The notes beneath the pieces are model-generated. The model had not been told where the DNA came from and did no database searches. It worked only from the letters and a program-made list of their open reading frames with translations. The position numbers were made by a program, and so were the translations under genes. DNA of 22,272 nt from a virus. The stretch covers positions 1-22,272 of IMG/VR virus record IMGVR_UViG_3300009177_000124; one strand, given 5' to 3'. Shown here one piece after another: positions 4,653-11,762 of this stretch; positions within the stretch are counted from its first letter, which is position 1, and each line of letters starts with the position of its first letter.

Positions 4653-7001
4653 TCAGGCCCCCTGCCTGATCTGCCAGGCCGTGCCGTCGCTTCGCAGCCT
4701 GGCCCACTTGCCGGCCGTGGCCGCGAGGATGGCCGTCCCGGCAGCGCCGCCGGCCAGGGGAACGACGTTCGAACTCGCCGAGTTCACGAGCTGCGCGGTG
4801 ATCGTGCGCACGTTCAACTCCCGCCCGGGCCATTTCGTCGGGTCGGGTAGCGTGACCGTGCAGGTCGCAGCGACGTTGAAGGTCACGGCGTCGTCCTCCG
4901 GATTGATGGTCGCCGTCGACGTGGCCACCGTGCGCTCGCTGCTCTGCCAGCGGTCGAGGGAAACGCCCGTCGAGTTCGCGCCCACGAGGTACTTCTTGCC
5001 GCCACCGTCAGGCGTGCAGGTGTTGCCGCGCTCGACGACGCCCGCGACGTTATCGAGGCGGATGGAGTTCGTTCCGTTCGTGAACGTGTTCGCAGCGATC
5101 GAGCCGTTGGTGATCGAGCCGACATCGATGCCGGCCACGTAGCAGCACTGAGTAGTCCCGGACGCCACCTCGATGTCGTTGCCGGACATGGTGAACGTGC
5201 CGACCGTGAAGCCGGTTGCCGCGCGGATGACGCAGCCGAAGTCCACGCCAGTAGCTGCTCCCACCTTGACCGTGTTGCCCTCCATCACGACGCGGGAGAT
5301 GTTGTTGTTGAAGGCGAACGCATACGGCCCCGTCTCGAAGCCCTGGCAGAAGTTGCCCGCGATGCGGATCGAGTCGACATCGCTCGGGGTCGCTCCGGAA
5401 TAGCCCTGGCAGAGGATCGCGATGTTTCCCGGGAAGTCGGTCGAGTTCGTCGGCGACGCATACAGCTGGTTGCCTTCGATGATCGTGACCTTCGGGACGT
5501 TCGGGGTCGTCTCCCACTGATGCTGGATGCCGTTGCCGGTCACGTTGTAGCAGCGGTTCCCGATGGCAGTGAGTAGCGGCCCCTGGCAGCGGATGCCGCA
5601 CATGCCCGTGGGCGTCGAGCTGTTAAGGCCGACCGACATGTGGATCTCGTTGAACGAGAAATTGAACATGCCGCCGACGCCCGGGTGCGTGTTCATGGAC
5701 GAGCCGTGCATATTGAAGCACTGGTTGTTCAGCGCGTAGACATCCATGCAGATGCCGCCGATCGCGGTGTCCCCCGAGGCATCCACGGCGTGGCAGAGGT
5801 CATAGAACTGGCTGTTGATGACCTTGACGTTGGACGTTCCGTAGACCAGGGAGACGCCGATGTTGCCTCCGGTGTAGCTGTCCTTTTTGCAGGTCACGCC
5901 GTCCACCAGCACGTCCAGGCACTTGTAGAACTGCATGCCGACGTAGTCGGTCTTGTTCGTCGTGATGTCTCGGACGGTAACGTTGCGGCAGTACCAGAAC
6001 AGCAGGGCTCCGTGCTGCCGGAGACCCGCGTAGGCGCCACGGAACTCGGCCTTGCCCTCCACGACGATGTTCTCGGCGAACGCCATCTTGCGCACGACTG
6101 CGGTATCGGCCGTGTTGTACGTGAGGTACAGAGGCTCGGTGAGCGTCACCGTCTTCGTACCAGTGTTGACCGCGAGGACTTGGCGAAGCTCACCGCAGGG
6201 CGTGTTGGTATCGGTCTCATACAGGCGCGTCGAGGAGACTTGCAGCCAGTCGTCCTGCGCGATACCTGTCACATCCGTCAGGACGAGCGCGTTCGTCTGG
6301 GCCGCCGCGTTGGCGGTCAGGGAGACCGGGGAACCGATACCGCCCTTGAAGACGAGCCCGAAGCTCGTGTTGCTCCAGGGCGTGTTGACGCCCGGGTTCG
6401 GGGTCGTGACGCCAGACAGGTCGAAGATGACGCCGGGGTCGATCACCAGATGCGTATTGCTCTTCGTGCTCAGGATGCCGCTGCCCGTTATCTTGTACGT
6501 GCCAGCCATGATCCGAAGCCGGCCACCAACGTTCAGGAAGTTTTGCATGCCTCCCGTGCTGTCGGCAACACCGGTATTGTCTATTCCCGCGAATCCGGAA
6601 GTCGTCACAAAGTCGGACAAGCCCGAAGTCACCGTGCGCGCAACAGATCCTGCGTATGTGTACTGGTACTGAACGAGCGCAGCGCCTTGGGCGGGGTTCG
6701 CAAGAGCGGCCTGAAGAGCCGAAGAGAACCCGGATCCATCGGTGATGTTGTCAACCGACCAGATGGTGTTTCCGAGCGAGTCCTTGAGGGTGAAGCTGTA
6801 GGGGAGACTGCTAATCCATACCTGGGCCTCGCCGCGCGAATTCAGGATGACCGGATTGGTATTCGCAGTTGTCAGCGTTCCATCGGTATACGTGGCCTGC
6901 GGAGTGGTCGTGCCGCTTGCGTAGCTGTACAGGAAGCCGCCCGCGATGGGGGTGCCATCCGCGAGCAGAGCCTGGAATCGGCCGTTGGTGAACTGCGACA
7001 T
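4653..7001 (-). CDS. Tailspike / receptor-binding protein with beta-helix (782 aa)
   Basis: The N-terminal domain (residues 1-90: SQFTNGRFQALLADGTPIAG, YSYASGTTTPQATYTD, NTNPVILNSRGEAQVWI) is a particle-binding adaptor shared by many podovirus tailspikes. From about residue 138 (GIDNTGVADSTGGMQNFLN, RIMAGTYKITG) a pectate-lyase-like parallel beta-helix begins. It runs through short Asn/Gly-turn repeats (NVTVRDITTN, NVKVINSQFYD, VTIIEGNQLY, SRVVMEGNTV) to about residue 660. A C-terminal domain of about 100 residues may be for trimerisation. Likely role: binding and possibly cleaving host surface polysaccharide; catalytic residues cannot be named. The gene stands apart from the ejection block, behind two terminators, with its own GGAG site five bases before ATG 7001, as for P22 gene 9, which is also separated from gene 16. 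Confidence 0.87.
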   Translation of the reverse strand: MSQFTNGRFQALLADGTPIAGGFLYSYASGTTTPQATYTDGTLTTANTNPVILNSRGEAQVWISSLPYSFTLKDSLGNTIWSVDNITDGSGFSSALQAALANPAQGAALVQYQYTYAGSVARTVTSGLSDFVTTSGFAGIDNTGVADSTGGMQNFLNVGGRLRIMAGTYKITGSGILSTKSNTHLVIDPGVIFDLSGVTTPNPGVNTPWSNTSFGLVFKGGIGSPVSLTANAAAQTNALVLTDVTGIAQDDWLQVSSTRLYETDTNTPCGELRQVLAVNTGTKTVTLTEPLYLTYNTADTAVVRKMAFAENIVVEGKAEFRGAYAGLRQHGALLFWYCRNVTVRDITTNKTDYVGMQFYKCLDVLVDGVTCKKDSYTGGNIGVSLVYGTSNVKVINSQFYDLCHAVDASGDTAIGGICMDVYALNNQCFNMHGSSMNTHPGVGGMFNFSFNEIHMSVGLNSSTPTGMCGIRCQGPLLTAIGNRCYNVTGNGIQHQWETTPNVPKVTIIEGNQLYASPTNSTDFPGNIAILCQGYSGATPSDVDSIRIAGNFCQGFETGPYAFAFNNNISRVVMEGNTVKVGAATGVDFGCVIRAATGFTVGTFTMSGNDIEVASGTTQCCYVAGIDVGSITNGSIAANTFTNGTNSIRLDNVAGVVERGNTCTPDGGGKKYLVGANSTGVSLDRWQSSERTVATSTATINPEDDAVTFNVAATCTVTLPDPTKWPGRELNVRTITAQLVNSASSNVVPLAGGAAGTAILAATAGKWARLRSDGTAWQIRQGA

Positions 7002-7013
7002 GGGGGCTCCATG

Positions 7014-7037
7014 AAAAAGCCCCTCTCGCGGAGGGGC
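7014..7037 (-). terminator. Rho-independent terminator directly before the tailspike gene
   Basis: On the minus strand the stem GCCCCTC/GAGGGGC (7031-7037 and 7019-7025) is followed by TTTTT (7018-7014). The GGAG site and ATG of the tailspike follow within 17 bases. It is the second of two tandem terminators. Confidence 0.85.
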
Positions 7038-7045
7038 CTAGAATG

Positions 7046-7070
7046 CAAAAAGCCCGCACGTGGCGGGCTT
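7046..7070 (-). terminator. Rho-independent terminator after the ejection-protein block
   Basis: On the minus strand AAGCCCGC pairs with GCGGGCTT around a 5-base loop and runs into TTTTT (7051-7047). The sequence is nearly the same as the hairpin before the coat gene (20103-20127). It is the first of two tandem terminators between the ejection genes and the tailspike. Confidence 0.85.
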
Positions 7071-7079
7071 GGGGGAGTG

Positions 7080-7253
7080 ATGGAAGTTCTGTTCTTGGTG
7101 CTGCTTGTCTACGCTCTGATGAACAACAAGCGCCGGTACTACACGAAGGAAGAGCTTGACAAGCTAAAGCGCGAATTTGCCGAAAGAGACGGCGTTCCGG
7201 TCATAGAAGATCAGCGCCGTCCCTATCGGTGGTGGAAATTCAGGGTTCGCTAG
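7080..7253 (+). CDS. Small membrane protein on the opposite strand (57 aa)
   Basis: Function not recognised. The protein starts with a hydrophobic segment (MEVLFLVLLVYALM), followed by a basic stop-transfer and a charged helix (NNKRRYYTKEELDKLKREFA) and a basic aromatic tail (RRPYRWWKFRVR). It looks like a single-pass inner-membrane protein. It fills the only sizeable gap in the late operon, reads against it, and overlaps the end of the 677-aa ejection gene by 14 bases. GGGGGAG lies only two bases before the ATG, which is tight; a GTG at 7077 is an alternative. Placement, strand and flanking terminators fit a moron-type gene, perhaps for superinfection exclusion, but no promoter is evident in the hairpin-filled upstream stretch. 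Confidence 0.5.
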   Translation: MEVLFLVLLVYALMNNKRRYYTKEELDKLKREFAERDGVPVIEDQRRPYRWWKFRVR

Positions 7254-9273
7254 GCTTCTTCACGATGTCGGAGAGCTTCACCATGCGCTTTTGAGTCGCG
7301 CGGAGTTCGGACGAGGCGTTGATCTTTCCGGCGATGTTGCTGCCGATGATGTTGCCGGCAACGGCCCCAGGAACACCAAAGGCGAAGCCACCAGCAGCGG
7401 TGGCGCCCTTCTCTACGGCGTGTGTCACACCAGTTCGTAGAAGGTTGTGTTGCTGGGCGAATGCTCCGGGGTAGCTCTGATCCTTGGCGAGGATGTTCCC
7501 GGCATCGTTGAGCGTGCCGAACTTCTGGAGTTCCTCCGGTTCGAACACGATTTGCATGCGCTTGGCGTTGTTCGACAGGTATTGGCTGACACCCTTGGCG
7601 TTCCACTGCCCAGCCTGCTTGGATCCGATGTCCCTAACGTTGTGGGCGAACTGCGCCTTTATTTCTGCAAGGGCCGCCTGAGCCTGAGGCTGAAGCTCCG
7701 AGGGAACCTTCTTCAGCGTGTCTACGATGTGGGCGAGCTGATCCACCGGCATGTTCGTAACCGTGTCGGGAACCTTCTCGGTCGGCACAACCTGGTTCAC
7801 CCCTCTCCTACCCCCCGCGACGCTGGGGCCGGATGTGTCCAGCAGGTGTGAAATCCCTTTCGGGTTGTCGAGCGTGTCCTTCTTGAGTGCCCAGAGAGAA
7901 CGCGCTTCACCGTAGATGTCCTCCCCGGCAGAAGACATCACGTCCTCGTCCAGGGCCTGCTTCAGCTTGTTCACCATGCCCGAGTTCTGGGGGCTCCAGT
8001 TCTCGTTCAGATACTTGCGCATCGATTCGGCCTGCTGGCCGTCGCTGAAGATCGACCCATCTTCCCTGATGATGTTCAAGCTCTTGGCATAGGACTGGAT
8101 CGCCTGACGCATCTGCACGCGGTCGCTGTTTGTCGCGAGAGAGTCGTCTCCCAACACCTTTCGGAAGCTATCCAATTGCGTCGGAACACCCTGGGCACGT
8201 TCGGCCGCTTCATAGTAGAGGGCTTTGGTCTTGGCGTCGAACCAGTCTGACAGATCGTTCAACGGCTGGAGGATCGCCCCTCCGCGGGAGTACTTGGCCG
8301 CTTGGTCATTGAGAGACGAGCCTCCGGTCTCCTGAGAGATCCTGTCCGCATAGTTGGTGATGGCCGCCTTTTCATTCTCCAGCGTTCGACGCATCAACTG
8401 CCCAGACGGGTTGTCAACACGGGACATTTGAAAGTCCGTTGAAGCGTCGGAAGCATTCCCGGTGATGGCGCTCTGCCTCGCATCTTCCAGGCCAACATCG
8501 CGAAGTACTTGGGCTCGCCGCGTCTGGTCGGCCTGAGGAACACCACCTTTGACATCGGGCGCCGATGAAGCGAAGACGCCCTTTTCAGGCTCGCTGAAGA
8601 CCGGAGCGGGCGGTTTTCCGGTCACGGAAATTGGCGTTTGCACCCTCTGCGGCTGAGTCACGTTGGGAGTGACTTGCGGCTGGACAATGGTCGCGTCCTC
8701 GATCTGGGGTGCGCCGGTAGGCTCGATCCGCGCAGGAGCAGACTCAGGCCTCGTCATGCTCTTGAGAGGAACCTTGGCGAGCTTCGTTACGCCATAGGGG
8801 ATCAGGGCCTGAGTTCCGATGTCCGCCACCGTGGCAAGGGCCGGACTACCTGACTTGTTAGCAATCTCCCCCATCATCATCCCGGCCTTCCCCGGCCAGT
8901 TCAAAGGGTTGTAGGGAGACTCCTGGGCCTTCACCAGGCTCCCGCCTTCAGTGCTTTCGTCAGGGTTGTAGGTGTATTTGCTCTGCGTGTCCTGGATCGC
9001 CTTCACGGCGTCGTCCAATGAGCCCCCCTCAATGAGCTTTTGGAGACCGTCGTACCCTCCAAGTACGGTCGCGCCCAATCCGGTGACGCCATGCAGGATG
9101 GCCCCGCCCATGGCGGCCTGGGTGTCCAGTTCCCCCCGAACCTGAAGAGGCTTTGGAGGTGCGGCAGGGGCATTGGGGGACGACTTGGCTGCTTGGTCGA
9201 AGGCGTCCAATAGGACTGATTTCGGAGAGGTCTTACCCGCGATCTGATCGAAGTCCGCCAGGAGATCGCTCAT
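7240..9273 (-). CDS. Ejection / internal virion protein, P22 gp16 position (677 aa)
   Basis: Third of three consecutive large genes in the order of P22 genes 7, 20 and 16, whose products leave the virion with the DNA and help it cross the cell envelope. Sequence features: a glycine-rich hydrophobic stretch at residues 53-77 (AAMGGAILHGVTGLGATVLGG), a Pro/Gln-rich linker (about 180-245), a long helical central part (260-600) and a second glycine-zipper-like segment near the end (ATAAGGFAFGVPGAVAG, NIIGSNIAGKI). Two such membrane-active segments suit a channel-forming or membrane-inserting ejection protein. Family assignment is mainly by position and composition. The start overlaps the preceding stop by four bases. 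Confidence 0.68.
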   Translation of the reverse strand: MSDLLADFDQIAGKTSPKSVLLDAFDQAAKSSPNAPAAPPKPLQVRGELDTQAAMGGAILHGVTGLGATVLGGYDGLQKLIEGGSLDDAVKAIQDTQSKYTYNPDESTEGGSLVKAQESPYNPLNWPGKAGMMMGEIANKSGSPALATVADIGTQALIPYGVTKLAKVPLKSMTRPESAPARIEPTGAPQIEDATIVQPQVTPNVTQPQRVQTPISVTGKPPAPVFSEPEKGVFASSAPDVKGGVPQADQTRRAQVLRDVGLEDARQSAITGNASDASTDFQMSRVDNPSGQLMRRTLENEKAAITNYADRISQETGGSSLNDQAAKYSRGGAILQPLNDLSDWFDAKTKALYYEAAERAQGVPTQLDSFRKVLGDDSLATNSDRVQMRQAIQSYAKSLNIIREDGSIFSDGQQAESMRKYLNENWSPQNSGMVNKLKQALDEDVMSSAGEDIYGEARSLWALKKDTLDNPKGISHLLDTSGPSVAGGRRGVNQVVPTEKVPDTVTNMPVDQLAHIVDTLKKVPSELQPQAQAALAEIKAQFAHNVRDIGSKQAGQWNAKGVSQYLSNNAKRMQIVFEPEELQKFGTLNDAGNILAKDQSYPGAFAQQHNLLRTGVTHAVEKGATAAGGFAFGVPGAVAGNIIGSNIAGKINASSELRATQKRMVKLSDIVKKPSEP

Positions 9274-10835
9274 TTCAGAATCCCCATTCCGACGAGTTGC
9301 TCGATCTTGCCGCGCAGCTTAGTGCGGTCGTCAGGGGTGAGCTTCTCCAGCATCGCCTTCCGTCCGGAAGCGTCCGCGCTCTCGAACTGGAACGCTCGAG
9401 GATCCATGACGCCTTCCAGCTTCTGGCGAGCAGCGGCATATCCCTGGACATCGCCGACAAGCCGATATCCCTGGAGGGCATTGCGCATCACCATGTTGGC
9501 TTTGACCTGGGACGCCACTTGATCCGCAGCCTCAGTGATCGCGCCCTCGCTCATGGTCGAATGCGGACGAGCCGCCATCACCAGGGTTCGCATGGCGTCC
9601 GACGTTGCTGGCGTGGCAAGTCCGAGTTGCGCCATGTTCTTCTCTAGGAGGTCTGTGTCCTTCTGGTAGTCGCCTGACGCCTGGCCGCCAAGATGCATCG
9701 CGTTCAGCAAGCCCGCAAGATAAGCCTTGCGTCCGGCCTCCGTACCCGTAGCGGCGCCAGGAGCCAGGGACTTGATGTTCCCCGTCAACCCCTCGATGAG
9801 CTGGGCTCCTGTCGATGCATCATTCAGGCTAGCGAAGTGGCGGTTCATCTCCTGAACATTGCCCTCGATGCTCTGAGCCTGCCCCGGGGGGAGCCCTGAA
9901 GCCACGAACCCGCGCCCCTGGACTTCGCGCAGCTTCGCGGCGGCCTGTTGACGGATGTCGATGGGCTGCTTGCGGTCGTTGGCGATAGAGTTCAGCATTC
10001 CAAAGTCGCGCGTGCGATCCCCGCTGAGGTCGAACACCGCATTCCCGCCGCCGGGCTGAGGGCCGAGGTAGCCCGGCTGTCCCTGATCGTTGATGACAGG
10101 CGTGCCGGGCGGGAGTTGCTGCTGCTGGTTGGTTCCCGGGATGATGTCTCCGGGAGATACGCCCGTGCCAGGTTTCGTACTGACCACGGCCGATTGCTGT
10201 CCGTTCGAGACGGCGATGCCGCCGGGCGTGTTCATGCCCTGCTGGGTGGACGGGGCTTCCGCCATCTTCCCAACATGGCCCAGCGCATCATCGATTGCCT
10301 TCTGGTTTCCACCTTGGACCGCGGGGCCAACGGCGGTCGACCAGAAGTGTGTAAGCGCAGGAGACATCTTCTGGAAAGCTGGTGCCGCCGATAGCGCATC
10401 CCAAGTCTTTGCAACGACCTCCGGCGATTGACCTTGCAGGGAATATGCGATCTTCCCAATGGCATCGCGCTGAGACTGCCCAACACCAAGCCATGATTGC
10501 TTGGCGACATTAGCGGAGTTTTGAGCCTGGAGAACGTTGCTCAGGATCGCTGAACCATTCTTGGGAGCAACAGACATGATGTCCGGGCCAAGCTTGTTGA
10601 AGTCCAGATTTCCGTCTGAATCCAGGTAGTTCTTCCAGTTGGCAAGGACGCTGCGCGACGCCTTGGTTTCCTGGAGGTCGATCTGCGACTGCTCATTCGC
10701 CATCGCACCCGACTGGATTGCCTGCTGTTGAATCTGCTGATTCTGAAGCGCGGTCTTCATCCCGATCATGTCGGAGATGGTCTTCATCCCGTTAGGGGCT
10801 TGGAACCCAAGGGGGATGGATGCATCGATAGGCAT
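9270..10835 (-). CDS. Ejection / internal virion protein, P22 gp20 position (521 aa)
   Basis: Middle gene of the ejection trio. The N-terminal part is a Gln-rich helix (TALQNQQIQQQAIQSGAMAN). It is followed by helical regions, a Pro/Gly/Gln-rich linker (about residues 195-265, with PGTNQQQQLPPGTPV) and a C-terminal helical domain. There is no membrane segment or enzyme motif. This composition is common to phage internal virion proteins that assemble inside the head and are injected. The role is inferred from P22-like gene order (between gp7-like and gp16-like genes). The start lies two bases after the gp7-like stop; the end overlaps the next gene by ATGA. Confidence 0.65.
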   Translation of the reverse strand: MPIDASIPLGFQAPNGMKTISDMIGMKTALQNQQIQQQAIQSGAMANEQSQIDLQETKASRSVLANWKNYLDSDGNLDFNKLGPDIMSVAPKNGSAILSNVLQAQNSANVAKQSWLGVGQSQRDAIGKIAYSLQGQSPEVVAKTWDALSAAPAFQKMSPALTHFWSTAVGPAVQGGNQKAIDDALGHVGKMAEAPSTQQGMNTPGGIAVSNGQQSAVVSTKPGTGVSPGDIIPGTNQQQQLPPGTPVINDQGQPGYLGPQPGGGNAVFDLSGDRTRDFGMLNSIANDRKQPIDIRQQAAAKLREVQGRGFVASGLPPGQAQSIEGNVQEMNRHFASLNDASTGAQLIEGLTGNIKSLAPGAATGTEAGRKAYLAGLLNAMHLGGQASGDYQKDTDLLEKNMAQLGLATPATSDAMRTLVMAARPHSTMSEGAITEAADQVASQVKANMVMRNALQGYRLVGDVQGYAAARQKLEGVMDPRAFQFESADASGRKAMLEKLTPDDRTKLRGKIEQLVGMGILK

Positions 10836-10836
10836 A

Positions 10837-11568
10837 TCAGCTCCCGAATCCAGCGATCAAATCCTGACCACTCCCGTAGCCATACGGATCTGAATTGTTC
10901 ACAGGCATGGTGGTGCTGCCCCGACCCATCTGGTTCATGTAGTAGTAGCCAAGCCCACTGTTCAGTCCTCCGCTGATCGCGTTGGCCACGCCAATCTGAC
11001 CTGCGGCGGCAGCGTTGCCGGCTCCAGTGATCGTGCCGGCCATGTTCGCGCCGATAGACGCGCCAGTGTTCCCGGCTCCGGCCGCCGCGTTCTCGCCGAG
11101 CTGGGACATGCCCATCAGTCTGTTGTATACGTTCGTGTTCTGGGCTTGCCAGCGGTCGAATGCGTTCTGATATCCGGTCGCCGCCATCCCCTGGTTGTAG
11201 CCGATAAGGTCTTTCAGGGCCGACCCAGTAAGAACGCCATTTCCGGCCGCTTGGCTGTTTTGAAGCGCTTGCTGTCCTTGCTGAAGCTGGAACTGATAGC
11301 CGGGATCCTTGTTGGCAAGATAGTCGGCAGGCGTGAAGCTCTGCGTGAGCTGTCCACCAGGAGCGAGCATGGACGAAAGCGTCTTCCCAGCCGATGTTCC
11401 GTACCCCATGTAGGGGTTCAAGTTGGCTTGGTTCTGCTCGTAGATCTGCTGCTGAAGTGCAGTCGCGTTGTTCGCTGCGTTCGCCTGCGTATTGGCGGCG
11501 TTGTTGGACGCAATGCCGCCGATGACAGCGCTACCCAGACCGACGATTGCTGCGCCAAGAAAGGCCAT
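10837..11568 (-). CDS. Ejection protein, P22 gp7-like DNA transfer protein (243 aa)
   Basis: The N-terminus is a glycine-zipper hydrophobic stretch (MAFLGAAIVGLGSAVIGGIA). It is followed by Asn/Ala/Gln-rich helix (NAANTQANAANNATALQQQI) and the typical block DPGYQFQLQQGQQALQNS, then GVLTGSALKDLIGYNQGMA and YQNAFDRWQAQNTNVYNRLM. These blocks are characteristic of the gp7-type pilot/ejection proteins of P22-like podoviruses, which enter the periplasm with phage DNA. The C-terminus is Gly/Asn/Ala-rich. It is the first of three ejection genes and overlaps the preceding stop by one base (TGATG). Confidence 0.82.
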   Translation of the reverse strand: MAFLGAAIVGLGSAVIGGIASNNAANTQANAANNATALQQQIYEQNQANLNPYMGYGTSAGKTLSSMLAPGGQLTQSFTPADYLANKDPGYQFQLQQGQQALQNSQAAGNGVLTGSALKDLIGYNQGMAATGYQNAFDRWQAQNTNVYNRLMGMSQLGENAAAGAGNTGASIGANMAGTITGAGNAAAAGQIGVANAISGGLNSGLGYYYMNQMGRGSTTMPVNNSDPYGYGSGQDLIAGFGS

Positions 11569-11762
11569 CAGAGTTCTCCAGTTTCGATTCGCCGGTCACG
11601 TTCCGCCAGCATTTCGTCTGCGATCAAAGCGCCCTCGGAAGGCGTTCGAGGCGTAGCCCTGTCACGAGTCGTCCCAGGGTGCAGGCTGATGCTCATGACG
11701 CCCGTGAAATACGCGTCCCACGCCTGCCGGCGTCCGAGACGATTAAGGTCTTCATCGTTCAT
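11568..11762 (-). CDS. Conserved-looking small phage protein (64 aa), P22 gene 14 position
   Basis: Small soluble protein with the compact sequence DLNRLGRRQAWDAYFTGVMSISLHPGT (quoted in part: LGRRQAWDAYFTG, SISLHPGT) and an acidic tail (IADEMLAERDRRIETGEL). I recall similar short proteins beside ejection genes in other proteobacterial phages, without known function. It starts by ATGA overlap with the spike stop and ends by TGATG with the gp7-like gene. In P22 the gene in this place (14) is needed for assembly of the ejection machinery, so a role in that step is a guess from position. Confidence 0.65.
   Translation of the reverse strand: MNDEDLNRLGRRQAWDAYFTGVMSISLHPGTTRDRATPRTPSEGALIADEMLAERDRRIETGEL

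Noticed and set aside
5640-7253. Long plus-strand open frame (537 aa) across the tailspike gene
   Set aside because: The tailspike on the minus strand is clearly real over this stretch. Only the last 57 residues, from ATG 7080, lie in the gap and look like a protein, so only that part is kept.
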